Of a stretch of 64,000 bases of DNA, positions 35,138 through 46,505 are shown piece by piece. The first letter of the stretch is position 1, and each line of letters opens with the position of its first letter. Position numbers and translations under genes: made by a program. Source of the stretch: Punctularia strigosozonata HHB-11173 SS5 (lineage: Eukaryota > Basidiomycota > Agaricomycetes > Corticiales > Punctulariaceae); contig NW_006767435.1 in assembly GCF_000264995.1 (NCBI RefSeq), positions 1,051,523 through 1,115,522 on the forward strand, in the 5' to 3' direction. The notes below the pieces were generated by a model. The model had not been told where the DNA came from and ran no database searches. It worked only from the letters and a program-made list of their open reading frames with translations.

Positions 35138-35990
35138 CCCGGTCAAAAGTCGCACGGCGTGAGTCGGCGGTGGATAGCGCAGGGCGGCGATGTGATTATT
35201 TCGCCGGCGCAGAAAGGCGCGGCAATGCGAGGGCGCGTTCGGAGTTCCCGATTAGGTGCGGCCCTCTACTCTTTGGTACAACGTCCGTTGTCTCCTCGCT
35301 CTGAGCTGCTCGGTTCTCGTACTCTTTCAATCTACTCTCTGCAACTGTACAACGACAAGGAATCTCGCCTGATCACGTGTTCGTTTTTTTCTTTTCTTCT
35401 GAGAGTCGGAAGAGTCGACGAACTCCAATCGTCTCTTTGTCCTCGACCACATCCATCCCCTTCTGGCGACTATCGGCTCTATGTGACGGTTTGTAACCAT
35501 GGTAACATTCTCTTCCCTCTATTGACCCATGGCTTATAGGGTGCATGTGAGAGAAGATTGTCGTGTTTACCGAGGTGCCTGTGCCAGCCCGCACGAGTCG
35601 TGTGGATGAAGGCACAGCTTCAGACACTTCCGGGGACGATATCGACGTGGGTAAGTACCCTTTGATGTCACACTGTGCACTGTTTGTAGCCCGGTAATCG
35701 TATAGCATATATTGTAAATTGCAATATATGCGCATTATAATAATATGTGGTGGAATAATCGAGCGGCGCGAACAGGCGCATATTGGCGGATCTCGTCTAC
35801 GTGGGCTGCCGCCGTTTCGTGCTGCTCTGCGCCACACCACACTGCACAGCGCCGCTGCAGACACTTTCTTATTTCGCTTTTCCGGCGCCAGCGTGTTCGA
35901 GGCAGCGCTCAGCGGCGGAATTTGCGTGCACCGCTCCACGCTGCTCATCGCAGTTCTCCGCCGTTCCGCGCCGTGCGACTTTTGACCGGG
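35138..35990. mobile_element. 853-bp TIR element, non-autonomous
   Basis: Perfect 22-bp terminal inverted repeats, beginning CCCGGTCAAAAGTCGCACGG, lie at 35138..35159 and 35969..35990. A 7-bp direct repeat, CCTCAAC, stands at 35131..35137 and 35991..35997 and looks like the target duplication. Inside there is no transposase. A minus-strand open frame of 208 codons spans most of it but has no domain. The 7-8 bp duplication would suit a hAT- or P-like mover; the superfamily is undecided. Confidence 0.75.
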
Positions 35991-35997
35991 CCTCAAC

Positions 35998-37468
35998 ATG
36001 CAACCAATGCCGCCACTGTCAGAGTTAGAGCGTACATAGTATTTTTGGTCTCACTTTCGTCAGCACGCTGTTCGGTGTTGCCCATTTCCGTGCACTTACC
36101 CATCAAGCAAGACGATCGGTACACCACCACGTTATAGCTATATTTATCATGAGTCTGTGCATAAGCTTACACTGTCGACCTGCGGAGTATGATCGAATGT
36201 ACATCGATTACGACGAGTAGCTGTTGTTATAAAGCTCACGATCTCATCAGAGGACCATCGTTCTTCGAACGTGCCATGCATCCTTGCCCCTACATCCAGC
36301 ATTCCTGCTTGATGGTGCGAGAGAAATGTTCCGTTATTCATGTTGCATATAGTCAATCCCGTAGCGTCGTGGTCTGACTGATACTCTACGGTGCGCCTAG
36401 TACCACTGGCCCACGACGACCGACTGCGGGCCGGTCAGTGGCAATCTGCCTCCCCTCAGAACTCCGTCCCTGAAGCCAGACAAAATCTCCGTGAATTCTG
36501 CGCCTTTAAATCGACATTCCAGCTACACTCAGAACAATAGAGAAAGGGCTGGATAACCTTGCAAATGCAGGTGGGCAGCCACGGAACGGATGCTCGTTTG
36601 TAGATGCGGAGGTCCAAAATTCTTGCTTCCCGGCAGGCTTCATACAAAATCAACACGGGGGCCGATGGTTCGGCAGCTCATTTTCATGCACCGACGCAAC
36701 CTGACCTTAGGGCTAGCTAGTTGTTCGCACACCAAGTCCGCTCGCTCTATTACGTCCAGCACTCCAGCATGCGCATGTTGCAGTACGCACTCCCGTCGTC
36801 TACTATGTGAGCTTATCATGATTTCTCCTGGCTGCATCACTGAATTCTGTGCTAGATCACCATCGAGCGCCTCCGACCACGAAGTCGTGGCTTCTGACTG
36901 TTCCGTAGTTTTCAAAGCCCAGTGACCCCAGAAACTTCGCAGCGCCAGGACCTGACCGACTGAACGGAAGCCAAGTATGAGGACTAGGGTCGGCATTGGG
37001 TCGGGCATCGTTGGGGCTGTCAATTGCGACCTTGGTAATTAGGTAGCATTCCCTCCAGCCGCAGCATTGTGGGGAGGGCTGGGATGCTAGGGAAGAGGCT
37101 TGCGGCGAGCTACCTTCGTGCTTTCCTGCTATTAGACGAGGTCACGCTCAATTTCCCTCTTTCAGAAGCAGTAGAGCTCATTGTGGTACAGGTCCATCCA
37201 ATGGCAGGCATGCGAAGCCATACTGCCCTTCCCCCCGCATACAAGCACATTTTGTGGAGCCCGGACCACGCCACCTGTCTTTGCGCCGCAACGTGTAACT
37301 CTGCACAGCGCGTGACGGTGGTGCCGAGTACGTACTATACTGTGCAAGGCCTATGCAACGCTGACTCTAGACTTCTACATCAGAATGCTCCCCTAAGGCG
37401 TGTCGCATACTATACATTAACGAGCACCTACGCTTCAGGCTTGACCACCATCCCCCTCCTCCCTCGAT
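35998..37468. other. No gene recognised
   Basis: Overlapping short frames with no domain. This is the upstream flank of the KDZ transposase gene and may hold its promoter. Confidence 0.45.
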
Positions 37469-40400
37469 ATGAAGAGAAAGCGTGGTGGCAATGGCCCCAA
37501 AATACATCTTGTTGCGCCCGACACTGCACATGAAATACGGGTGTCGCGGGACCAAAAAGGCCGTACCAAGCTCCGACACGCCTCCGTCGTCGTGCCGCCC
37601 GCAAGGCCGCTGCCCACGGCATCTCAAAGCAAGGATGTCAACGAAAGACAGACGCACACCAAGCCACCGTCTGTCTTCGCTGAACCTACGTCGGCAAAAG
37701 CCACTGGCGCTAAATCAAGCGCCAAAAAGCGGCCTGTCGCGGTGAGCGAAGCTCTTGATCAGGGTCGACTCATAATGCTGAGATTACATTAGTCCCAGAT
37801 GGACTCGTGGATTCCTCGTCGTGATGACTACCTCAATCGTCTCATGGTGGCCGAAGCATCCGACCCCCGTCAGCTATTGACATGTCAATCCATCGTTAAC
37901 GACGGCAAGGGGCCACCACGGATTTGCGGCAATGCCTCGCCACTTATTAGGTGCCGTGATTGCATTGATTGCAGCACTGTCGAGTGCAACGAATGCTGCT
38001 TGCAACGCCACAAGCGTCTCCCCTTTCACCGAATCGAGGTACGCTAAGTGTAAAGATATACACTTGAACTCTCACCTAATCAACAATCAGCGATGGAATG
38101 GGCGATATTTTGAAGACTACAGCCTCAACAGTTTGGGCTATGCGCTTCATCTATGCCGCTTTGGCGATGTGTGTGTCAACCCGAAGCCTGCTCACCCCGA
38201 CTTCGTTGCATTCCATACCAACGGCTACCATCGCTTGCACGTCAACTTCTGCGGCTGCGGCACGGTTTTGAAGTATGAACAACTGCTCTCGGTTCGCTTA
38301 TTCCCGGCCACGACAACGGAACCGCGAACCGCATTCACTTTTGACTTCCTGAATACATTCCATCTGCTCACTCTACAAGGCAAGCTTACCCTCCACGATT
38401 ATTATCAGGCCATCATCCGATGCACCGATAACATGAACGATGGACCCGGCGTAGTGCGTATTTTGGCTGCCGCAGGTTTACGTCGCTCATGCCATCCGTA
38501 GTGGAGGTACCATGACGCTATTCTTGCGACGCGTCAGTGGCGGCATCTCAAGATGCTCAAGAGAGCAGGAAGGGGGAACGATCCGACCGGGGTGCACGGT
38601 ACTCCTGACGGCGGGCTTGTTGTTGAATGCCCCGCGTGTCCGCATCCCGAACGTAATCTCCCTGACGACTGGCGAACAGACCCTCGGCAGTAAGCACAGA
38701 CCAGCACTTTGGATCCTGATCGTGTCGCTCACAACTTCACAGGTGGCTGTATACTCAGTTCATCGGGCTCGATGCCTGCTTCAAGCTCAAACTCAAGGAT
38801 CGTGGCCTCAGCGCTCTGCCTCTAGGCGACGGTCTTGCTTACTATGTCAAGGAGTCGGAGTACCAGCAGCATCTAAGTACATGCTCTGACGAAGTACAAG
38901 AGGTACGCCTGCTTGGTATTCCCTTGTCGCCGCCGTGGCCGACACCTTTTTATAGGCTGATATCGAGCCGTGTGACTCACATCACCATGCAGTGAGCCAG
39001 ATGAACACCAAGAATAGCGGACGAAAAGTTCTAGTAACCGGGATTGGAGGGGCCGTATGCGTGTGACATTCACTAGTCAGAAAGAACGGTGTAGCCGATC
39101 TGACAAGGGGAGAGTGGTGTGTTGGTCCCTCTCTTTGTAACCCTACTGGCGCGGCTTCTAATGTCGTTCGGGCAGGCAGGTCACCATGGACTATATTTTT
39201 TGGTCAACGCTCCTCGGTTGCACCGTAGCGTTGATCATAGCTTCCTACGACATCGCCTGCTCGTGGTCTATTCATCTTATGGATCGACTGCAGCAGAACT
39301 ACCCTTCCACGTGGGTTGCACAGTTTGTGAAGCTCGCGTTCATTTTCCTGCTACCGAAGATGCATATTCAAACCCACGGTTACAAATGTCGAAGGCTCTA
39401 TGACTTTCAGCACACACCTCACGTCGGCTGCACGCACGCAGAAACGGTGGAGCAACTGTGGGCGCACCTTGGAGGAGTGGCAACTAGTATAGTCGAAATG
39501 GCCCCAGCTGCTTGACGTGTTACCCTCGAGGACCACATGGGCAACTGGAATCATATGATGAAGATGAATATGGGTAAGCTTCATGTGTAAATCACCGACT
39601 GTGTTTATCTGAGTGTATACGCAGGCCTCAATATGTTTCGCTCTCTCACGGAAGCCCTAGACGAGAGAAGCAAACATCGACAACTTTTTGAGGAGCTTGA
39701 CGCTACTTTCGATCGGCCGACGGTGGGAAGATGGGCTAAGTTAGTGAAGGCCTTTGAGCACGACAAGAAGGAGGGAAAAGACCCCTATGCGGAGCCCGAG
39801 CTGTGTGAGTCACGAAGTTTGGTCCTCTAACTGCCTCAAATTAACATCCATCGTGCAGCGCAGACATATGATCAAGTCCGAAAAAAGCTGGAACAGGAGG
39901 AAAAAGCCTCAATGGACCCATCCGAACCGGATCATGACGTCTCTCCGTCAAAATATATACAACGCGCTTTGAAACTCTTGGACAGGCGGTATGTAAGGTC
40001 TTGCAGGTGGTTGTACTCAAGCTAACCTATCCCTAGCCGCGCTTTGAAGCAGGAGATGGATTTGCAACGGGCGGAACATCACCGAATAGGGCCTGATCTG
40101 CAAAATAAGCGCGAGGCGTTGGAGCGCGACGTCAGGAAACTGGAGGACATCACACCTGTGTACATGCCGTGCATCGCGATGGTACCGTCGGAAGTTGCAG
40201 ACCAAGACGCTTCGCCCTTGAAGGCCAGAGGCATGGGCTTCATTCATCTCCCTTCCTCGCTCGAGTCCGACAGCCTCAGGTCAACTGGGTGTATACGAGA
40301 TCTTGCCGATACCGAGTGCCAGATGCGCATCGCGGAAGCAGCCGACACCCTCCAAGCGATCTGTAGGATGCGACGGTCATACATGGGGCTCATTCACAAA

Positions 40401-41344
40401 TACAAGGTCAACATATCTGGGACGACCTCCGCAAACACCCGATCACATGCTATTCGGCGGAGTATTGCTCGCAAGATCCGCCTTCTGGTCCTAAAGTATC
40501 GCGACGCGTGGCGCGCCCTTTTGATACTCAGCCCCGACGGGAAGTGGAAGACCTTTCTTCATGAGCTTCACAATGACGATGTTCGTGGCCCTTACCCAGA
40601 GGAAAACGAGAGCGAAGGACGCCGCGAAGACTCCTGGATTTGGCGCTCGCGAGGACACGTCGTCCGGCAGGCTCTCATGCTCGACACTTCCTCTGGCGAT
40701 TGCGCGCTCAATCCTGACGAAGAGCTTGATGAAACGATGCTATATATGTGGGCAGGTGCTCGTGCTCGTGCGCTTCGATGGAGTGAAGAAGTGCAGCTCC
40801 TGGCGGAAGAAATGCGGCGTGTCGTTGCATTCCTCCATTGGCAGGCAGACACATGGGAGTCCAAGAAGGGTGCCCGCTCTCGCACTGATGCAGCCATCCC
40901 ATGTACTCCAGACACATCTCGTGGCGCAGACTGCTACGCTTTCCGCCAAGCCGATCTTTGTCGTGCGCTCGCGGCCGCTTTCGTCCGCCGATGGAAGCCG
41001 TTATTGTTTAGGGCCGGCCTCGGACAGCCGTGGATCTCTCGATATTCAACAACCCAATCGAAGACCGCAATTGTTCCCCAGGTTTCACCTGCGTCCCAAA
41101 GGACGGCATCCTCAGAGGATGCGGAGCTTACACCAAGTGCTGTTGCAGCGGGGAAGCAACGGGATGTAAATGTTGCGGAGAAAGAAGACGGACCGGATGC
41201 CGCTGAGGGGCAGGGAGAGGAGGAGGTCCAGGAAGACCAGGATGGCGAAGAGCACATGGAGAACGGCGAGGATGGAGAGGAAGGGGAAGGAGATGTCGCT
41301 ACCTTGGACGCTATGGACTACAGCATGTATCTTACAACAGACTG
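37469..41344 (+). pseudogene. KDZ (Kyakuja-Dileera-Zisupton) transposase, probably broken
   Basis: The gene starts MKRKRGGNGPKIHLVAP and has the KDZ order: a basic leader, a Cys-cluster zinc domain (CRDCIDCSTVECNECCLQRH), RWNGRYFEDYSLNSLG, the strand around IGLDACFKLKLKDRG, SYDIACSWSIHLMDR, GCTHAETVEQLWAHLG, and the HMGNWN region. A long helical C-terminal part follows with RSRGHVVRQALMLDT and an acidic tail. Many small introns separate the pieces. At least one in-frame stop (TGA at about 39513, before RVTLEDHMGNWN) and an unclear stretch near 38.5-39.1 kb suggest it no longer makes a full protein, unless these are unrecognised introns. KDZ enzymes are DDE-type transposases of very large elements in basidiomycetes. 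This is the only transposase gene inside the 22.2-46.5 kb block. Confidence 0.8.
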
Positions 41345-42612
41345 ATTATACCATACGTTTGCAGTACAGTTAAATGAACAGTTTTCAGTGCAGGCTGTGC
41401 ATCGTATGTCCGCTTTGATTACATAATGCAGTCACGTGCGAAACCACAGACATAAGTCGCGGCGCCAGCTCATCCATTCCTTCACCACGTCCACCACCTT
41501 CCCTTCCACAAAGCGCTGCATTTCCACATTGCTCTGTGCCTTGCCCTCTGCTATACGCGTAGCCCCAGGATGACATTATGGCCTACATGATTGCCCCATG
41601 GCCCTCAGGCCTATGCCTTGCAGCGGTGCGGTTGGATATGGACTAAGGTGCGTGCACCTATCTATCTCATTATGTATCACTCAACTGACGCCTTCATATA
41701 GTCCTTCCGAAATCCGTGAATTACGAGTATCTTTTAACTGCGCTCTGCGCTCTGCGCCATGTTATGCGCTCAGCCTCAGGACGACCTTCGACCCTTCGGC
41801 TTATGGTACCGCCTTCAAGGCCTATGCTTTGCCACGTCACAGTCTGATATGGGTTAAGGTGCGTCTACCAATCTCGTTAAGTCTTATTTGACTGACAGTG
41901 TCTTCATAGTCACACCAATACATATGAATACCGACCATGCCTCAACGGCGCTCAAGCATGCCCACCCGTCATGCCTGTGGGTGAATACTCTGTACTTGGC
42001 GCGCTCCCACTAACGCCGTATCTCAGTTGAGTTTGAACACATCCCGACGGCCAGGTCGTCACCTTGCGTCGGCACAGCTACTGTGCCTGCTGAACATATC
42101 AGTGCTCGTCCCTCTGAAGAACGGTGTCAAGTCCATCCGGTCCCGGTCCATGGAGCTGGCAACAATCGGTATGTATATCAGTCGCGTCATCATCTACAGA
42201 GCACTGATCCTACATGGAACATCTAGTTCATCAGTGGGGCTCCGTCGTCTAGTCCGGTTGCGGTTGGAGGAGCAATATGGAGGTACAACGCGAGGTCAGT
42301 TCATTAGTCATTTATCTCTCTCGGTAACAATACTTATCCGCTTGATTAACTAGATCTCACATGTGATTTGGGTGGCATTGGCAGTACGCAGATACCGCTG
42401 AACATGTCGTTCCAGTAGGTTCCCCAAGCTCTCAGTAGTCAATCAATTAGTGACGGATTGGTGAAGGTTGCCTGGTCTGGTTCCATGTAACGTAGAGTAG
42501 CCAGTCCTGTGCTCGGACCCCCAACAGCCGCCTGGTCCATTACGTGCATGGCGGGCGGTGTTGCGGCCGCCGTCGAGGGCAAAGGTGCCCCGCGGGCTGT
42601 CACTGTGGGCCG
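41345..42612. repeat. Diverged duplicated segments, no gene recognised
   Basis: A segment of about 105 bp at 41598..41705 (GGCCTATGCCTTGC ... GGTGCGT ... CTTCATATAG) recurs, diverged, at 41814..41915 (GGCCTATGCTTTGC ... GGTGCGT ... CTTCATAG). Both copies keep what look like intron ends, so they may be relics of a duplicated exon. Short coding-like pieces around 42.0-42.4 kb with plausible splice sites could not be assigned to a family. Confidence 0.5.
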
Positions 42613-43735
42613 GCCGTTGACGACGGCCCTTGCGGTGGTCATTGGTTTTGATCACCGCTGTCACTCGCCGACGCCAGGTCCCCCTCGGACCACAATGCCC
42701 ACAGCGGTCCCCGTTGCTGCCGCCTTCCACCTCAAAGATGCCCTGTGGGCGGGTCGTTAACGACGGCCCACGATGCCCGCAGTAGTCCCTGTTGCCGCCA
42801 CCTTCCACGTCGAAGATGCCCCGCGGGCAGGCCGTTGACGACGGCACTTGCGGTGGTCGTCGGCTTTGATCACCACCGTCACTCGCCGACGCCAGGTCCC
42901 CCTCGGACCACAATGCCCATAGCGGTCCCCGTTGCCGCCACCTTCCACGTCGAAGATGCCCCGCGGGCAGGCCGTTGACGACGGCCCTCACGGTGGTCGT
43001 CGGCTTTGATCACCGCTGTCACCTGGCGACGCCAGGTCCCCCTCGGACCACAATGCCCATAGCGGTCCCCGTTGCCGCCACCTTCCACGTCGAAGATGCC
43101 CCGCGGGCAGGCCGTTGACGACGGCCCTCGCGGTGGTCGTCGGCTTTGATCACCGCTGTCACTCGCCGACGCCAGGTCCCCCTCGGACCACAATGCCCAC
43201 AGCGGTCCCCATTGCCGCCACCTTCCACCTCAAAGATGCCCAGTGGGCGGGTCGTTGACGACGACCCTTGCGGTGGTCGTCGGCTTTGATCACCGCCGTC
43301 ACTCGCCGACGCCAGGTCCCCCTCGGACCACAATGCCCACAGCGGTCCCCGTTGCTGCCGCCTTCCACCTCGAAGATGCCCCGTGGGTGGGTCGTTGATG
43401 ACGACCCTCGCGGTGGTCGGTGACTTCATTCACCGCTGTCACTCGCCGACGCTAGGTCCCCCCCGGCCCACGATGCCCGCAGTAGTCCCTGTTGCCGCCG
43501 CCTTCCACGTCGAAGATGCCCCGCGGGCAGGCCGTTGACGATGGCCCTCGCGGTGGTCGTCGGCTTTGATCACCGCTGTCACCTGGCGACGCCAAGTCCC
43601 CCTCGGCCCACGATGCCCGCAGTAGTCCCTGTTGCCGCCGCCTTCCACCTCGAAGATGCCCCGCGGGCAGGCTGTTGATGACGGCCCTCGCGGTGGTCGG
43701 TGACTTCATTCATCGTCTCGGCGACGGCGGTCCCC
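42613..43735 (+). repeat. 140-bp minisatellite, about 8 units
   Basis: Units begin with GCCGTTGACGACGGCCCT or near variants at 42613, 42753, 42831, 42971, 43111, 43251, 43391, 43531 and 43671. Spacing is 140 bp throughout except for one shortened unit (78 bp, 42753-42830). Each unit contains TGGTCGTCGGCTTTGATCAC and a CACAATGCCCACAGCGGTCC-type segment. The many 60-180-codon frames across it are by-products. Confidence 0.95.
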
Positions 43736-44369
43736 CTCCCCGAGACCACGGCCCCGGCAACAGTGGTCCCGCCACCCGCCGTCACTCAGTGACTGCAAAC
43801 CCGACCACGCCGCTCACAGGTTGCGGCCGCCCTCCACGGCAAAGACGGATGACAGCATTACTGTGCAGGCTATTGAAGCAGCCAGGCCGCTGACATCGGC
43901 GCCGGCTGCCGGCCAGTCCTCTGTTGCGGTTGACAGCTACCCTACGAGATCACGTGATTCTGCCATGGATGCGGCATGTTCGTGATAGCGTAGGTTGTAT
44001 TTGTGCCGGAGGCTTACATACTCTTCGGAAGCTGTACAGGTTCCTTGTGTGTGGAGTCTGACCCGTGTGCCGGTGTACTCGCGTAATCGCTGTATCTCGC
44101 GTTACTAGATATTTTATTTGCAGTCGATGTACACGGATGGGGTGTGCCATTCACGTTCACGTGGAGGTGTGGTGGCTTCCCTGCGCTTTGGAAACCCTGT
44201 ACGCGTCATTGTGGTGCCTGTGTACACGGCACATGAGCCTGTACAGGGTGGGTACATCCAGAGTCCATCTTTGTACAGGAAACAGCCCGTGTTGTCTTCA
44301 TGATAAAGTTTACAATGCCAGCTGATTTTCTTCGGGCTGGCTGTACCCAAGTGGCACCCAGCATTGGGC
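43736..44369. repeat. Spacer and TGTACA-rich block, right
   Basis: Up to about 44.15 kb nothing is recognised. From 44150 to 44290, TGTACA-containing motifs cluster (GTGTACACGGCAC, CCTGTACAGGGTG, TTGTACAGGAAAC), like the block at 22.98-23.26 kb. Confidence 0.55.
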
Positions 44370-45476
44370 GTCTGCCCATTCCCGAGCGCGAGCCGCCAAC
44401 GTGGTCGTGCTCGGCGCTGCTTCCACCCCCGCCCCTGCCGTTCGCCCAGCGCCGAGCGCGAGCCGCCAATGCGGTCGCGCTCGGCGTCGCCTCCTACCCT
44501 CGTGGCCCCCCTTCGCCCGACGCCGAGTACAAGCCGCCAACACGGTCGCGCTCGGTGTCGCCCCCGTCCTCGCCCTTGCGCTCCCCTTCGCCCAACGCTG
44601 AGCGCGAGCCGCCAACGTGGTCGTACTTGGCGTCGCCTCGCCCCCTCGCCCCTCCTTCCCACAGCACCGAGCGCGAGCCGCCAACGCGNNNNNNNNNNNN
44701 NNNNNNNNNNNNNNNNNNNNNNNNNNNNNNNNNNNNNNNNNNNNNNNNNNNNNNNNNNNNNNNNNNNNNNNNNNNNNNNNNNNNNNNNNNNNNNNNNNNN
44801 NNNNNNNNNNNNNNNNNNNNNNNNNNNNNNNNNNNNNNNNNNNNNNNNNNNNNNNNNNNNNNNNNNNNNNNNNNNNNNNNNNNNNNNNNNNNNNNNNNNN
44901 NNNNNNNNNNNNNNNNNNNNNNNNNNNNNNNNNNNNNNNNNNNNNNNNNNNNNNNNNNNNNNNNNNNNNNNNNNNNNNNNNNNNNNNNNNNNNNNNNNNN
45001 NNNNNNNNNNNNNNNNNNNNNNNNNNNNNNNNNNNNNNNNNNNNNNNNNNNNNNNNNNNNNNNNNNNNNNNNNNNNNNNNNNNNNNNNNNNNNNNNNNNN
45101 NNNNNNNNNNNNNNNNNNNNNNNNNNNNNNNNNNNNNNNNNNNNNNNNNNNNNNNNNNNNNNNNNNNNNNNNNNNNNNNNNNNNNNNNNNNNNNNNNNNN
45201 NNNNNNNNNNNNNNNNNNNNNNNNNNNNNNNNNNNNNNNNNNNNNNNNNNNNNNNNNNNNNNNNNNNNNNNNNNNNNNNNNNNNNNNNNNNNNNNNNNNN
45301 NNNNNNNNNNNNNNNNNGCCTCCCCGCCAGCCTCCTGCCTCCCCGCCAGCCTCCCTCCTCTTGCCCCCCTTCGCCCGACGCCGAGCGCAAGCCGCCAACG
45401 CGGTCGCGCTCGGCGTCGCCTCCCAACCTCTGGCCCCCCCTTCGTCCGACGCCGAGCGAGAGCCGCCAAATGCGGC
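44370..45476. repeat. GC-rich satellite array with near-palindromic unit, interrupted by gap
   Basis: Units of about 70-75 bp carry GAGCGCGAGCCGCCAACGCG followed by GTCGCGCTCGGCGTCGCC, which together are close to an inverted repeat. About five units stand before the gap and about two after it, so the true copy number is unknown. All frames through the Ns are meaningless. Confidence 0.85.
44689..45317. other. Assembly gap (629 N)
   Basis: A run of N inside the GC-rich satellite, evidently a repeat the assembly could not cross. Confidence 0.99.
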
Positions 45477-45529
45477 TCCTTGCTCGGTACGCATCAGGTT
45501 CGGGAAGGCCGACAGTGCGCCGCTTGCTC

Positions 45530-46078
45530 CGGCAAGGGCAACAACGTCAGTAGCCCGACCCTGACGACTCCGGGCGCGTTGACGAAGTCCCCCGGCACGC
45601 CGTCGGGCGTGAGTGGCATGGACGCTCAGCTGCAGTCAACCCCGACCCGGACTCTGTGGATTGGATCCATCCCGTCGACGACCACTCCGGCGGCGATCCT
45701 GAGTGTCTTCAGTCCTTATGGTCCTATCGAGTCTGCGCGTGTTCTCACTCACAAGAACTGCGGCTTCAGTACGTGTTGGCCTACTCCCAGTGTTTAGTGA
45801 CTAATTCTCCGTTCATCGCTAGTTAACTTTGAGCGTTTGGACGACGCTGTGCGTGCCCGAAAAGCGCTCAACGGGCGTGACATCCTTGGTAGCGACGTCG
45901 GCGCGATCCGCATCGGCTTTGCCAAGGTTCCGGTCAAGAATGCCGCCGAGGGCGCGTCGAACGAGGACAGCGCAGCACCGTCGCTCCCCGTCAGCGGAAT
46001 TGGAGAGCTCAGCGTCGGAGCGTCTATCCACGCCCTGCGCAACGTCAAGGGTGCCTCGGCCATCCCGACCGACCAGTA
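45530..46078 (+). pseudogene. Fragment of a PUF/Jsn1-type RNA-binding protein gene (RRM region)
   Basis: Two exons around an intron at about 45770..45822 encode a Ser/Pro/Thr-rich lead-in and one RRM: TPTRTLWIGSIPSTTTPAAI, then YGPIESARVLTHKNCGF, INFERLDDAVRARKALNGRD and AIRIGFAKVP. SIHALRNVKGASAIPTDQ ends in TAG. The RNP motifs and the tail match basidiomycete proteins that carry an RRM ahead of Pumilio repeats (Jsn1-like mRNA-binding proteins). Here neither an N-terminus nor any Pumilio repeat is present, and the piece starts directly at the edge of the satellite array. It is a duplicated, intron-bearing host-gene scrap. Confidence 0.75.
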
Positions 46079-46219
46079 GGCCTTGCGAATGTCTGTAGTG
46101 CTTACATAATCAATACTTTCACTACTTGATACGCTTTTGTAACTTATTTAAAATATCATGAAAAATAATAATTCTTTACTAGAATTTGAATGATTACCAG
46201 TGATATATAATAAATTAAT

Positions 46220-46505
46220 AAAAGTAATTATACTCTGATGACTACAACATCTATTGAGCATATGATTGCTGTAGAGTTTACATAGGATATATAGTTGCAG
46301 TAGTACTGATGTGTGAGCTATATAGCACTGAGGTATGCCCTACATAGCTACTATAGCCATGACAGTACCCTCTATAGCACCTATAGCACTATGATAGCAT
46401 TGGCTGGTGGATATTTAGCATGGGTAGCAAAGGACATCGCTATGGACCTATGGAGGCTATATGGGACTATGTAGTGCCATATAGTGATCTAGATTTTTTC
46501 AGATG
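46220..46505 (-). repeat. CTATATAG-rich subterminal array, right copy
   Basis: The same motif array as at 22177..22460, in the opposite orientation: it starts on the minus strand with CATCTGAAAAAATCTAGATC. AT-rich DNA (46090-46220) lies on its inner side, and the Harbinger Myb-like coding sequence begins immediately outside it. Confidence 0.75.

Larger units (their letters stand above)
22177..46505. mobile_element. Candidate giant element bracketed by mirrored repeat arrays (KDZ-bearing)
   Basis: The two borders carry the same 20-bp sequence CATCTGAAAAAATCTWGATC in inverted orientation (22177..22196 and 46486..46505, one mismatch). Going inward from each border the same order of arrays is met: a block rich in CTATATAG/CTATAG (22.18-22.46 and 46.50-46.22 kb), a GC-rich array with a GAGCGCGAGCCGCCAA unit (22.64-22.90 and 45.48-44.37 kb), and a block rich in TGTACA (22.98-23.26 and 44.29-44.15 kb). 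Subterminal arrays of this sort are typical of large DNA transposons. Inside lies a KDZ transposase gene (37469..41344) plus several other genes. No convincing target duplication was seen, so the boundaries and the unity of the element are inference. Confidence 0.4.

Noticed and set aside
35373-35999. 208-codon minus-strand frame
   Set aside because: It runs through both terminal repeats of the 853-bp element and has no domain; not supported as a gene.
42439-43785. Many 60-180-codon frames on both strands
   Set aside because: All follow from the 140-bp minisatellite; no frame keeps a domain and the unit length is not a multiple of three.
44114-45797. Very long open frames through the N run on both strands
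   Set aside because: They exist only because N codons carry no stops and the flanking satellite is GC-rich; the residues are repeat by-products.
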